This document shows positions 36,022-49,413 of a DNA stretch of 64,000 nt, piece after piece. Each line of letters starts with the position of its first letter. Position 1 is the first letter of the stretch. Under the pieces are notes generated by a model that was given only the letters and a program-made list of their open reading frames with translations, was not told the DNA's origin and ran no database searches. Source of the DNA: Stratiolaelaps scimitus (Eukaryota; Arthropoda; Arachnida; Mesostigmata; Laelapidae); NCBI GenBank assembly GCA_019614645.1, contig JABWDB010000006.1:4650001-4714000 (forward strand). The letters run 5' to 3'. The position numbers and the translations under genes were made by a program.

Positions 36022-37474
36022 GCGACCAGTGATTAGTTAGTGGCAAGTGGCAAGTCAGGTATAAAAGTTCGCCAAGGAAACTGATTCATATTCCGCGACC
36101 TGGAACAAATAGGGGTCTAGAAAGTGCGTTGGGATTTGTTGTTCTTAGAATTAATCGTATGACACTCTAATTATGCTTGAATACCCTCAACGCTAATAAC
36201 ATTTCGCACACGCATTATCTGTTAAGTAAGCTCTACGTTCAATTCGACGGATTCAATCTGCATGTTAAAAAATCGACCGCAATACTCTATAATCCACTAC
36301 TGTCATGCGGCCTGCAGACAGGAGCCGAATACATCACCGTCGGCTCGCTTGCACAAATCCAAGCAGATACAAAGTGTCTCATCGTTCATGTACACCTACA
36401 TAACTATCCAGCCAACACTTCCCGTCTACCCGTCCATTCGACTGTTCCCGGGGTTCGTCCTCTCCGACGCACCCTCCTCCCGGGGCGTGAACGTTGTCGT
36501 TCGCAACCAACGAACTCTAGTGCTGATGCGTTTCCCGACGTGACAGCAGCAGCGTTCGGACACGCTGCGCGAACCTGCATCAATACGAGGAATTACGGTC
36601 GATCTTCTCTGATCTGTAGATGCGCGGCAACATTCGAAAATGGGTACGATGAAACGATTTTCTTCTTTAGTTGTCGCTGTTTGTTGTTCTTGTTGAAACA
36701 TTATACAATGACATCGTGTAGTGCAGAAATATGATGAGACCGATGGCGGTTTGCTTTAGCGAGTAATATGTACGGTACGTAGTCTGGGTGAGATCAAACA
36801 CATAGGGTGTGTGTTCGCCTCGAAAATGCCGAAAAAGTTCCCGCTCATTGAAGGCGGGGAGGGGGAAGGGAGTAGAGGCTGTTTATAGCAGGGATTCGCT
36901 CATATAGAATTAAAAAAAAATAGATATATATATATATATATATTACTTAATATGGATATACAGTACGATGACATACGTAGAAATAGAGGCTTTGAGAGTT
37001 TACACATGCTCCATTTACTCGTTTACCGCGTTACATCCAAGAGGAAATCACTGAACCCGATAACAAAGTCTCTTAGTCTCGTGTGCAATTTGATGTGGCA
37101 ATCTACCGCGGTCGTCACGGGGTTTCAGAGCGCGGTGGCCAAGAAAATATCGTGATGCAATCCTATGTCCAGCAGTGTGTGTGTTGTTTGTTTCTTTACA
37201 TAATTACTTATAGTCATTGTGGGCCTTAGAGATGGTAGAAGTCGTCCTGGTTGTAGAACCTCTACAGCGGATTACACGAATCTTATAGGCTATCGTTGAT
37301 GACGCTGTATTCATCAAAGGTCTGCAGATGTAATATATTGATATAGAGCGGGTATCTATCATGCGCCTTTCTACCTAAGCCCTATGGTCTGCTATTTTCA
37401 TGGGCGCGTACGTAAAATAATAAGTCTGGACGATCACCGTAGACTGAGACAACGCAACCGGGGTGGGGAATATA

Positions 37475-38131
37475 CTAGGCGAGTGGCGGGATGCAGCTTC
37501 CAAAGTAAGTCAGCCTTTCGCCTGCGTTTGCACGCGATGCAAAACACAGTTTAGGCAGCACTTCACAAATATGAATGACGAAGGAGCTAGCTATAATAAT
37601 TATGCCATCGACCTGTGAGGTGACTAGATGAAAATTAGTCATTTCTATCAGGCATGCGCACCGCAGAATCGAGACGCCTGAAAATAGGCGGCAGAGATTG
37701 TATAGGACACGGAGGACGCTAATCGGCGAATAGCCATAATGGGGACACAGCGCTAGGCTAGGCTCAAGATGAAGAGGAGATGTTCGCCTTAGAAACATTT
37801 GGCTGAGGTCAAGGGAATGAAGAGCAGTCGCTGTTTGTGTGAGAGAGGCTATGAACTGTAAGCAGTCCACGCCGGTGTGTGTGTGTGTGTGCGGGAAGGG
37901 TTTTGGACGCGGAAGAAAATCGTGTGGAAGATAATCGATAATGGTTTTCCTCGTACTCTTGCCATCCTTGTAATTGGAATACCCCCTCCATGGACTGTAA
38001 TCGTCGTAATCAGGTCGTGTCGTGATGACGACGGCATTGTTATGATACAAACCCCCTGGGGAATAAGATTCGTCGTCGAATGACAAGAACGCTATGGTTA
38101 CGGTTGGATCTCCCAGATACAATTGCATCAC
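37475..38131 (-). CDS. Hypothetical 218-codon open frame (weak)
   Basis: This is the longest unexplained single-exon frame outside repeats, starting MMQLYLGDPTVTIAFLSFDD. It includes a His-Thr run that is simply a (CA)n microsatellite, and several hydrophobic stretches towards the end. No family is recognised. Some frames of this length are expected by chance in 64 kb, so I regard it as doubtful. Confidence 0.12.
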   Translation of the reverse strand: MMQLYLGDPTVTIAFLSFDDESYSPGGLYHNNAVVITTRPDYDDYSPWRGYSNYKDGKSTRKTIIDYLPHDFLPRPKPFPHTHTHTGVDCLQFIASLTQTATALHSLDLSQMFLRRTSPLHLEPSLALCPHYGYSPISVLRVLYNLCRLFSGVSILRCACLIEMTNFHLVTSQVDGIIIIASSFVIHICEVLPKLCFASRANAGERLTYFGSCIPPLA

Positions 38132-38380
38132 TTGTGTGTCTCTCTATGTCAACTGTTGCTAGGTTTTTGTTGTCGTGTTTTGCAGCAGCACCACCCGGTG
38201 AACGCGTACGCCCTCGTCTGCACTTCGGGGCGCCAACGACCGCCCGCAACTGTTGGCGGCCATCAACCATCTATGTTATGCGTGTGTGTTCATACATTAC
38301 ATATACATATATATATATATATATATGATAGGATAAAGTCACAATAATAATTGCAAACATACTTATACGAACATACTACC

Positions 38381-38412
<32 letters not shown>

Positions 38413-40433
38413 TAGTAAACTATTTGATTGCACTCGGACTAGCAGTAAGTTAGACACGGGCCGTTCATAACTGATAGCCACATGAATACATTTGCAGCGT
38501 ACCACCACTACCACAAATTGTTATTATATTATCTCTCTTTCTCTCTCTCCCTTGCGTCCTTCGTTTCTTTCGTAACCTATCCTCTGACATGATTCATCAT
38601 TTCCCGTGATCATTTCCTCATCCGCTCATTCAAAATAGTGTCTGCTATTATTTGTTTATATCAGAGCATCATCATATCTCGATCGACATCAGTCTCTCGG
38701 ATCTTTGTGCTTTATTGCCGTGCGCACATACGGAGATGCTCAGCAACGGAGTATGCCACCTGACCAACTCTCGTGGCTGGGTCGCTCACACACAAACACA
38801 CGCGCACACCTCTTATGCGCATGACTACTGCTGGGTATCATTCATGTTCGCCTTCATTATTTTCACCATCTCATTTGTAGCCACTCGAAGCACGTCGCCC
38901 GGTGATGACTGAGCTGATCGGTTTTCGTTGCCGCACCGAGATCGGCGTATGCCTTGCGCAGACAGTCACGCCCTGGGAGACGCCCACAGGCAGGCGCGCA
39001 TACAAAGATAACTCAGCGGAGGCGACTCCCGGACGACGACATGCAGTGATGGAGGTGATTGATGCTCGGTGTTCCTTTCAAATGTCACCTGTACATTCCC
39101 AACTGTTCACAAATCATAGTTGTTGTTGTTGTTGTTGTTGTAGTAGTAGTAATAGCTTCTTGCTTAACTTGGTCACGTCGATTTTAGACAGGTCACGGCT
39201 CCTAGCAGTGGTTCTGCCTAAACCGACCCAGCCTGCGCGGGGGCGGAGGGGGGTGGAGACAGCCGACTGGATACGAAGCCCGCGTATTCAGCCGTCTCTC
39301 TGCTGACGACGTGAGACGTCCAAGCAGCCGTGTGCCTGCTCGAAAGCACGACGGGCAACTGTGACCGATATAAGCCTGGATGCCGACGGGGATCATCCAC
39401 GGCTGTGGTCTCCACACCTCACAATCACGAATTCATTCACAACCTAAGTGAACTCAAGTGGCAATTGCCAGCGGCCGTTCGTGGTTGCTAGCTCGCCAGC
39501 TGACTCACGTCATAGCTACTTCGGCCCCATCGCAGCCAGCCCATCTTAGCATCGTGAACGCACCTCACTTTTACGAATGTAAGCATATTCTATTCCCTTA
39601 TAGGGCTGTCTGATAAAGTCCCGTCTTTGCACAACGGGCGTTCCGCGACCGGCGTCGCTCCGTTGAGAATTGCACATTTCCCAGATCCCGTAACTAGGCC
39701 GTGACTACTGGCAAGTATGATCATTCTTCATTCTATTCTATCCTTAATCTTCGATTAGTTATGGTCGTGTTTTAGGTTTTTTTGGCCAACAAATGCTCAA
39801 TGCTTAAAGTACTACTTTGAAACACATTTGACGACATGTGGCCCGATTGATCTCTGATAATCAATGGTTTTTCCATTGAACCTGTCATTTTTTTTTTCCG
39901 ACCAATTTCGCCTGCATTCGATTATTGGCTAAACGCCACTAAGGTTGCTAGCTAATCTATGAGAAATCAGCGCGCACATCTAGTGCCACTAATCTAGCTT
40001 GGCCACCTAAAGAGATCAGGTCATTACAATTCGATATAGCTCTCGAGCTACAATGATCATTAAATAAAATGAATGAACGATTGGTGATTGATATCACTGA
40101 ATGATTACCGGTACTATATGGTATTACCTAAGATCCCGTGATTCCCTCGAATGTAACAAAAAAGAAATGCACTGATGCTAGAGTCTCGTGTTTTTGCCCG
40201 TCGGCCTTTTAAGCGATGCGCCGTGTGATGAACGTTTGAGGATTTCTGCAGGTCAACGTTCCCGCCAAGTTCCTATCTAGCTCCGCCGTGTTTAGCCTCT
40301 CGGCTAAGCAACGATAGCGTATTGCAAATTTTCTGTTGTTCCTGTCGCCGTTTCCGGGTCAGCGATTAGATTCGCACCGACGTGCTTCTGCTGTGAGTGG
40401 CTTTCGCGAGTTGTTTTTTTTTCTACGATCGAG

Positions 40434-43400
40434 TTAATGGTCTCCCCGAAGCAGTTCCATGAGAAGGTTGAATCCAGGTGCGGCTGGATCCCCGCGACTC
40501 TTCGCGGCCTGTTGCCGTGAGGCTGCAAGACTCTCCTTGCTCAGTTGGCAAGCTCGTTCGAGTTGTGGAATAGCTAGGAGGAGCTCACCAAATTTCGCTG
40601 GTTCGGCCGGCGAATGGGCTGCCGTGTACGCCTGCAGCGCCTCGAGAACTCTCCGCTTCGCAGCGGTAACCTGCTCGGCGTCTTGCAACCCGGACGCATC
40701 TAGAGGTGGGTGGGAAGAAAATGGACAAGAACGACGAAACACGGAAATACACATTCGAGTAATTAATGAGGCAACGTAATGAGGCTGTGCACTCACGTTC
40801 GGAGTTTATGGTTACGATAATCTTATTTGGTTCGGTTCTTAATTTGATTGCTTCGTGTAATAAGTTCGCTTGGTTTTTTTCCATTCGCAAACAGCAGAGC
40901 GATCGCAGCGAGGTTCAAAAAATTAACCTCATCATTTCGAAATTCACGCTGTAGAACAAAAATATTGATCTTCTTTGATCAGACACATCGGTCATCTATA
41001 TTCGACGAGAATCATCCAATTCTTTTTTTTACACACGATACTATGAACTCTCTACCCGATTACGACTCGTGCTTCGACAACTATTGCGCGATATGCACAA
41101 ACCTGACGTGAGCAGGACGATGACCTTGAGGCAGACGAATTCGCAGTGGTCGACCTTCAGTCGCCTTAACAGGTCGGTGAGATTGAGCATGCGCTCGACA
41201 ACGGGTCCCATTCCGCACTGTCGTGCCTGTGCCAATGAAACGGAACGACCACGGCCCACCTTGAGCTCCGCAGGACGGCTGCCATGACAGCCGGCTGTGG
41301 TGGCCATCGAGCGGAAACAGCAAGCGAGCAGCAGCAGTTCGCACCACGAGTTGATCAGCAGGGCGATCTGGTCATCAACCGCGATGTCGCGGAACAGCGG
41401 GAGGCTCTTACACCACTTGACAATCTTGTACAGCCGATGGTCGGCGATATTGCACAGCGAGCTCAGCAGATCGTTGGCCGCCCCCACGCCACTGCCGTGT
41501 TGGCCTGCGCCGGCCGACAGGGGGTCATCAGTGGCCTCCATGGCCTCCTCACCTAGCTCCATCTCTTCCCGCATGCCGTTGTCGCCGCTGTTGTCTGCCA
41601 CGACGGCGGTGGTGGCGGCGGCGGCTGCAGCATTGGCGTTCCCGTGTTGAAGACGTCTCTCGTGCTTGTTCATCAAAGCGTGGTGCGTTTGGTAAGGCTG
41701 ATTTTCCACTTCGTCAACCTCGCTGTTGTTATGCGCTGGCTGATAGTGATTTTCCTTCTCGCGGTGGAGATCACGCGCGCCACCCTGGCCACCGTCGCCA
41801 GGGTTACCGCCCCTCTCAGAGTTGTGCCACAAGTGTTCGACTGAGAGAATATCTTGAATCAGCTGTGGAATACCTACATTGCTGCCAGGCGACACCTGTT
41901 GAGATAAATCGAAGTTGAGGCATCGTCATTGGGGTGTTCGTGGCCGAGGCAAGTGTTACTAATGTGAAATGTGTTGTTAGAGGAAACATGTGCTTATGAT
42001 TCATCAACAGGTGACCCATTCTCACTTGCTAGCGGTCGATGAACATATACATGAGGCACTAGCTATTGTATAACCCTGCGATACCAGTCACACAAGTACA
42101 TCTACACATTCGTATGTACATACGGAAGCTTACTCACCTGGTCAATTGCGCTGATATCTTCCGTAGGGAAGGTGTCAGAGCCCCTCCTTCTACCGGCGGA
42201 CGTCGTTATAGTTAAAGTCGTCGTGTTTCCTTGTAGTCGATGCGTGATAGCTGCACCATTTTGATATCCCACGCCATTACTCTCCCGTTCCAACGTGTCC
42301 ATAGCAATCGAGTGTCCTCCCATATGCCGGCCATATTGGCTGTGGTGGTGGTGTTGTTGCTGTTCGCTGAGAGACGACGGCGAAGGTGCTCCCCTGCGTC
42401 CGCCACCGGCTCCGCTATGCGATGGCGGGCCGCTTCCAGCCACCTCTGCGTTCGTTGCAGCTGTTTGTGCCGCTGCAGCTGAGGCGGCCGCGTCCATAGC
42501 CGCCAGCTGATGGTGTCCATTGGGATGCATTAGAAGCGAGGTGACGAGCGCCGGCGGATAGCCAAGCGTTGGGTCTACTACGCCACCCAACGCGCTTAGA
42601 CCCCCTGCACCCGCTAAGCCGACGAGTGTCCCGGCGGCGCCACTGTGCGCGGAAGGCGGATGCTTAAGCGCCGAGGCGATCCGGGGCTCCGAAGACGTGA
42701 TCACCGATGACGATGACGTACGCGGGATTTTCACGCTAATACCAGACAAATAAACAACTCGATTAGATTAACGAGTGAGATTCTATATTGCACAAGGTGC
42801 ACGGGGTACAACACCAGTAATAGCATGTGCACACCATGAGCACACAGTGTGAATAGTGAATCTTTGTACGTGATAGGCTAAAACGACCTGCGGCAAGGAA
42901 GTGTTTGTAATAACAGCAATAACAACAACGAATATACACAAAAACAAACGGCCAGTAGAAAACATAGGTTCGTAAAGGGGATGACGGTGTGCGTAATGGT
43001 TTCAAGAGTGTCTTTAATGTAGCCTACTAAGGTTTTCAAGGTTGACTCTCAGCCAACATTTACCGCCCCCGGCACTGCTTTTTAGCATGTCGAGCCCTTT
43101 GGTGGCGTGACGCATTCGTGTGCCTGCCATGCAATCGGAGGAGAGATACGTAGGTGTACGGGTTCGATCCCCACCGTTGCACACTTGCATTTCGAGGGGT
43201 CCGTCTAACGGAGCGATGCTAAAACGCAGCACCGGGAACGTTAAAAAACCCCAGTATTCCTTGTACTCTACTGCGCGACCTGCATCATGCGTATTCTGTC
43301 GGTGACCAAGTGACACAGCAGCACATGAGCAAATACGAATCACTTTTGTCTGTCGTTGTGGTTGTATGTTATTTTCGATAGTTTCCGGCGGTAATGTCTA

Positions 43401-46400
43401 GTTACCTGTTGTTCGATTTGTGTACAAGAGCGATGGGTTCAAGGTGAGCTTCAGCGCCAACTCTCATCAGGCCGTGAATGTCGCGTAGTAACGGGTCATG
43501 TGCCGAGCCTGAACGCGGCGGCGGGGTGGGGCCAGACGAGTCACGGCTGTGGCCGCCGATTCCACTGGCGTTATTGCTGCTGCTGCTACCGCAGCCTTCT
43601 CCTCGACTGCCGCTATCTGCTCGGAAGTGGGCCTCTCGAATGGCTGGAGGGGTCGTCATGCCGCCGCCGCCACCACCACTCCCACCGCTGGCTCCACCTG
43701 CGTGGGGCGGCGTCGTTGGCGGAAGCGATGGGAAGCCAGTTCCGCCATAGGAACACTGGTATGTCGAGCGACCACCTCGGGTCCGGTCCTCGCGAATGGC
43801 TGGAAAGATGTGCCGGAAAATCACAACAACAACAATAATTATCATACGCGCACGACACGATGATTTGTATCTGGCTAGTAATCATAGCAGTCATCGCGGG
43901 AGATTCGTAGGGTATACGGGTTGGATTCGCACCCGTTGCGCATTCGTCCTTAAGGGAGGGGGCTCCGTCTTATGAAGCAATGCCAAAAGCCGTTACACTG
44001 TAGTCATTGTTAAATGTTTAAATGGCTATGGGTCACCCCGAAAAATTGCATACGATCCGACGTATAATCATACACACGAAAGAACCGTTTGAATCATCCA
44101 TCAAATAGAAACATCCACTAGAGTAAAACTGTGCATATTTATATTTTAATTTAATTTTTCTTTAAAAACGACATCGAAGCTTTTTCAGGTCACAGATTCC
44201 GTTTATAAACCTCACGTTGAATGAACGAAACAAATTAAACTATATTTATTCTCCATATGGCCAAGGTGTTGATAAAGTGGTAGTAACTCAATGAACAATA
44301 ATTGAACTATTTGACATTAATCAAGCGATCGGTCAATCAATCAGTCGTCATATGAAGACAGATTCAGCTTTCTCACCTTCGAGCTTCATGCCCATCTTGA
44401 GGCACTTGTCAAAGCGACACGCTGGGCATTTCTTCCGGGTGGCCACCTGCACCGTGCAATTCGCTCCTCGCATACACATGTAGTGTTTCTTGTTTTGGAC
44501 AGTGCGTTTAAAGAACCCTTTGCATGACTCACAGGAGAATATGCCTGCAATCGCACAATGGAGATTATCAGTAATTAGGACAGAATCTCGCCATCTTCGG
44601 CATCGCTGTTGTTACAGCGGCTGTCGCTGGTTATCAAACATATTAAATCTACCGCCTGTTTGCAGTAGGCATCACCGCATTAGGACAAAAGATGATAAGA
44701 TCAATGTGACGATTTGTACAACCAACAAACATAGATCATTTGCTAACTTTCAGTCTGTCTACTGTCGGTTACGTGACCGAAGCACGAATAACACTCCTGT
44801 TAATAGAATACGATGACGTCAATTTCTCCAAGCGGTTGTCAGCTAATTTCTCTTTGAAGTCAGAGGCTAAAATGACACACAAGACGTTTGTTTGAGCTCT
44901 CTCGACAGCTGAGCTACACTATTGTTGGAAAACATCTTCGAATTTGGACATATGGACGAAATCGACTGCGGCTCTCATACCGTAATGAAAACCTGAGATC
45001 CGGTCTCCACATATCGGGCAAGGTCCCGAGAGCAACTGCTGTCGGCTGAATCCACCTGCGGCCGAGAATAGCGCCGATGGGAAGGCTCCATCCAGCTCCG
45101 AACCTACTCCGGGACCCCCTCCCTGCGATCCGTAGTCGTTACTTTCATCGGAATGAGATGAAACTGTGGATGATATAGTCCCACCGCTGGCCCGCATCAC
45201 GCCTGGAATAATCACATAGACGCCACCGCCACAACGGAACCATATTGTCTTTCTAATTAGTACACGAACGCATCCATTAAATTGAGCTAGACACCCCGCC
45301 CTCCATTCAGATCATGCTAAACGATGTCTCATGGAAGCAGCGCGTTACATAGATATCGTTTTAGGGAAAAAAAACGGCCTGGGAAATTGAAGGTTATATG
45401 AAATGTTGTATGTGACCCCGACACTTGAATTTAGAGCCATTCATTAATTGTGTACGACTAGCGGCAGAGGTAAACATCGACTTCGTTCAGATGAGGGGGA
45501 TTTACAGGCGTCAAGGTTGAATCGACCAGCTGGATTATCACCTTGAATGTTGATCTGTGCCACTCAATGCCAGCTTCATCCGGGTCACAACTTCGTACAG
45601 ATCAGCGTATAGATCATTTTCATTTATATGCTATAATTTATCGTACAAATGAAGGTCTACATCGAAATCTAGCATTTAAACTTCGTATTCGCGCCAACGA
45701 TTAACAGCACCCCTCAAGTATGAGTCTACTTTCACACTTACACCACACTGCCTCGTGCTGAGTAGAACATTTCTATATACTAAAATGTATAGCAATTGTA
45801 TTTTGTCGTAAAGTTGGTCAAGTTCATCGAGTCGGAAACCGAGAGCAGTAGCTGCCGGACACCGGCAGAAAGGAAAACGCCACGTGCCCTGCGTCAGGGA
45901 TGAGATACGACGGTGTCTAACGGTGTCCTTTGAAGCTTGACTCGAATCGGTTTTGTCTGTCTCGAAAAGTGACGTTGTACACTGTTCATATCGTACGCCT
46001 ACGGACCCATAGCTACGTTGAGGATATCCATTGAAAAAAACACCAGAAATTAATGTGTGAAGCGATGAAGATCAACAGAGCAGGTGCAGCCAAAAGGCAG
46101 CCGAACCAAATCAGGAAAGGCCACATCATGGCCTTGGAAGGACCTGCCGTGGATGTGCTTACATGACGCACTAGATAGGTACGTCTACAATTATTATACG
46201 ACATAGATTACGGGAACGCGTTAGAGCAAGGCTTTTCGCCCAACTACGGCCATACGCGTGCATGGGCTTCTGTAAGCGTACATTCTGACGAGAACTGTTG
46301 TCCAACATGCGCACGTTAAAATGAACACCACGTGCACGCAGCGATCGATGAACAACAACAACAATATCAATGAGAATCACGTCAACCTGATCAACAACAG

Positions 46401-49400
46401 AGTGTATTGTTTTCGTGACAGTGGCATTGTGACAAATAGTGCACTGATGGCTGACTTTAGCAAGTTATTTCGTTTGATTAAGTTGACAAGGCTTAAGGTA
46501 GCTTCCAATGTTGAAAAAGTGTTATGAGAGAGGTTTGGAAGAGGACGTGCCAGGTGAGTGATTTGTTAGGTTTAGATATTTAGTTGATTTATGAATAAAC
46601 GAGATAGTAGTCGCATTCGAAATCAATTAATCGAGAAAAGATGGTCGTGTTAGACATAAGATATTTAGGTGGGAAAGAGGCCAAAGTAAAGGGCAGTAGC
46701 AGTCAGACAGCATATTCTGAAATCTCTCTCTCGTCTAATGTTTGGTAAAACGCAAGCACTACATGTGTATGGTACATTGAAGATGTTTCATTAAGATTCA
46801 TCAAATCTTATCTTTTATCTAGAGTACTGCTTGTGAGCTATCTAGCTGTTACGGCTGGCCCGTAAAGCGTAGCAGACAGTCGTGCTAAACCTAATTAAAC
46901 CAATACCTTCGTACTAGCAATTTTAACCTTAGGCAGCCTTGTTTACCAACACTACGTACCTTGCGTCTGGGCGACTTTAAGTGCCGCAGCTGCAAAATCG
47001 CCCATCGTAAAGAGGTGTGTAGAGATCGGGGGATTGGCGTCCATGAGGGACACAGCGGACGTGGTCGACGGGACCCGGCCACCGTTGGTTCCAGACCCTC
47101 CATCGATCCCCGATCCACCGGTTCGCTCCATCCGATCGGAGGAAGCTGTTGAGTTCATGCTCAGCTGGCGGAGCGGGTGTACCCCAGGGCTACTTGACGG
47201 GGAGTATGCTGAAGAACTTGCCCCAGCTCCTAAGGAACTTCCTCCACCACTTGAGCCACCGCTAACACCGCCAGCACCACTTGCGTACAATGGAGTCGCC
47301 GTACGCTGCTAAAATATGCACACAAATTGAAAATCAGTTACTCAAGCGCATTATATGATTAGACTATGATAATTATCTCTGCGATGACCGCTAGACAATG
47401 TTTGCTCTCCAAACTAGAAAGCTACTGAGCGATCCGACCGTGAACGATGTACCTAGACCTTTATTAGTCCATGTATTTAGTTGGTACATATACGTAAGGT
47501 GTTCGTAATTTGATGCTTATTCTGTTTTTATTTTTCGGTTTAGTTGATGAAATCTCAAGAATTCACTTAATTTCATGTCTTCGGACTGTTTTGAATTTCG
47601 ACCAAGCGATGGTCAACGACACCTGCATGAGCCCACATTTCGGTTGTGGATGGAGCGATGGCCTACCGCAAAATCTTCGTTCTGAACTATGACATGATTC
47701 GCGCGGCAGCGCCTGCACAACAAAACACACCAGGCATGCACTAATAATAGGCACGTCTCGAGATCACAGCATATTCTAAACGTGCCCGCATCCAACGCAA
47801 CATCTTAAACCTTCCCCATGCCAACACTCACCTGCATCAAGGGGCTTTGCGAAGGGCTGTAACAGGAGGAGCGAGATGACGAACTCGATGTTGGTCGAGG
47901 ACTTCCCCGGTGTTTCATTTGACCACCTCCACCATTGCGGTTGCCTCCAGAACCGTTCGACGTCCCACCACCGCCGGCAGATGTTGTCAGGGCGACAGGA
48001 GCCGGCATCTCACCGTTGCTACTCGGCGAAACGATTGTGCTATTGTTGTTGTTGCTGCTGCTGCTGCTGTTGGCGCTAGCCTCTCTCGGACCCCGTAGCG
48101 TTGTCGGGCCAGCCTTGCAAGCAACCGTCAGTGACAGAGGTTTGCTATGGTCATCCTCATCATCTTCTCCCGCCTCGTGTCCTTCATCAACGTCATCGTC
48201 GACGTCATCATCGTTCTCATCGCTGTGTCGACGGAGTCCACCTCCATTGCGATGACCATGATCTGCTGCCGTCGATGCTAGCCCATGATGGCTTGAGAGG
48301 ACCATCTCAGGTTCGTTGTGGTCGTCTGGCTGAATCGCGCCCTCCTCAATATCCTCCATCTCCGAGTCCTCGTTGTTGTGCGGCCGCCGCCGTCGTTGGC
48401 GCTGCCGGCTCGTCCGTTGTGACGATCCCACATCGGTCGGGGCCTGCTCCTGTCCACCGGTGCTGGTCTGGCTGTGAGCCTTGCTTGTGGCTGTGCTGAC
48501 GACGATCAGGTCCTTTGTGCTTGGGGCGCTTGGTGGAAGCGTGTGCTCCTCCTCATCGGTCCACGACATTGACCTTTCGGGTGGACCGGAACACGCAGAC
48601 GCCGGCCCACTGCTACTGCTGCCCATCGTCGGGGAGCAGCTCGTTGTCGAGACCGGTGTAGCTCCACCTGAACAACAAAACGACAACGACGATGACAGCA
48701 ACAGTCAGCAACAACAACAACAATGGCAACAGTCAACAAGCGGTGTTACTAGTGAGAAAGTGTCGAAGGATTTCTTCTGTAACATGTCAGAATGAACGAA
48801 TGCTATGTCAATTGAGTTTTAGATTAGTCGCCATGTCTCGCAGAGATGATTGAGGCTGAGGGGGTGGCGGTTGTTGTTAGTATACAAACCATGGCCGCTG
48901 TCAATACTGTCTGTCCCCCTGGGAGGGCCAGCCCTCGTGGTGCCATCTGCGTCACGGCGCCGCCCATGAGCCTCGCCTCTCTTTGCCGGCTTCTTCGCCG
49001 TTGTTGTCCCTTCGGAGGAGACGACCCCGCTCTCAGCTTCATCCTCGGTATCCGTTACGTTGTCACCCAACGCCATCACTGCTTCACCGCTGTCAGTCGA
49101 GCTAACAACAGTTGCCGCTCCTGTCGACGACGAGCTGAACGCATTCACGACCTACAAAGTTCAGATTAGCAGCAGCGGCAGAAGCCGTGATAAATATCTT
49201 GTACAGAATCTAGCTAAGCATATTAATAACGTGACATCGAGCAGGCGTTTCGTTCTAGACAACAGCACGAACAAGCGTAATCAGCGCTTTCTCTAATGAA
49301 CGTAATGCATGTAAACAGCATAGGACGCATACCTCGGCTTCCGCATCTTCCGAATCGCAGGACTTATGTACTGACGCCGATCTGTCGAGTCCCGCGCCAC

Positions 49401-49413
49401 ACGGGGCTACCAT
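40434..49413 (-). CDS. HR39-type nuclear receptor (NR5B, FTZ-F1 beta class), complete, ten coding exons
   Basis: Nuclear DNA-binding transcription factor. Exons: 49413-49333, 49151-48890, 48667-47832, 47308-46960, 45202-44981, 44544-44377, 43799-43406, 42735-42138, 41895-41103, 40699-40434. Every join is GT-AG with matching phase, and the sum of 3969 bases gives 1322 residues. An in-frame TAA nine bases upstream supports the start ATG at 49413. The long N-terminal part (1-570) is Ser/Gly/Thr-rich with an acidic run. The DNA-binding domain (571-636) has finger one [14 protein letters not shown], the P-box CESCKG and finger two ending [17 protein letters not shown]. The FTZ-F1 box [16 protein letters not shown] (642-657) is diagnostic of NR5 and closest to HR39. 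After a Gly/Ala/Pro hinge comes the ligand-binding domain: a helix-1-like segment at about 979, a roughly 110-residue insertion, helices 3-5 from about 1111 (ending [15 protein letters not shown]), and the AF-2 motif FNLLMELL before the C-terminus. Drosophila Hr39 acts in reproductive tract development and metamorphosis; this gene's role is inferred. Confidence 0.95.
43093..43262 (+). mobile_element. tRNA-derived SINE in an HR39 intron
   Basis: A-box-like TGGTGGCGTGACGC at about 43100-43113 and a good B-box GGTTCGATCCC at 43161-43171 form a polymerase III promoter pair. The body continues GAGGGGTCCGTCTAACGGAG and ends near a short A run (43242-43247). It is inserted antisense in the intron between HR39 exons 7 and 8. 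A diverged sister copy lies at 43888-44012. Confidence 0.65.
43888..44012 (+). mobile_element. Diverged sister copy of the HR39-intron SINE
   Basis: It aligns with the 43093-43262 element from CGTAGG(T)GTACGGGTT through the B-box region (here decayed to GGTTGGATTC), then CGTTGC, the GGGG(CT)CCGTCT block and GCAATGC(C/T)AAAA. It sits in the intron between HR39 exons 6 and 7 in the same orientation. Confidence 0.55.

Larger units (their letters stand above)
30301..40433. other. Gene-poor, microsatellite-rich interval
   Basis: Between RpS8 and the receptor gene I see no supported gene. Landmarks are (TA)n at 31738-31755, 32155-32193, 33255-33285, 34057-34079, 34326-34345, 35698-35726, 36923-36941, 38302-38325 and 38385-38411; ATA/ATT runs near 31343 and 34565-34625; a C-rich run near 35538-35560; and (GTT)n at 39120-39141. 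The longest open frames are 36177-36734 (+, 185 codons) and 37475-38131 (-, 218 codons), both without recognisable domains. Confidence 0.5.

Noticed and set aside
36177..36734. Plus-strand 185-codon open frame
   Set aside because: No recognisable domain or splice context; length is within what chance can give in 64 kb.
48101..48499. Plus-strand frames opposite the HR39 N-terminal exon
   Set aside because: Antisense shadows of a GC-rich, low-complexity coding exon.
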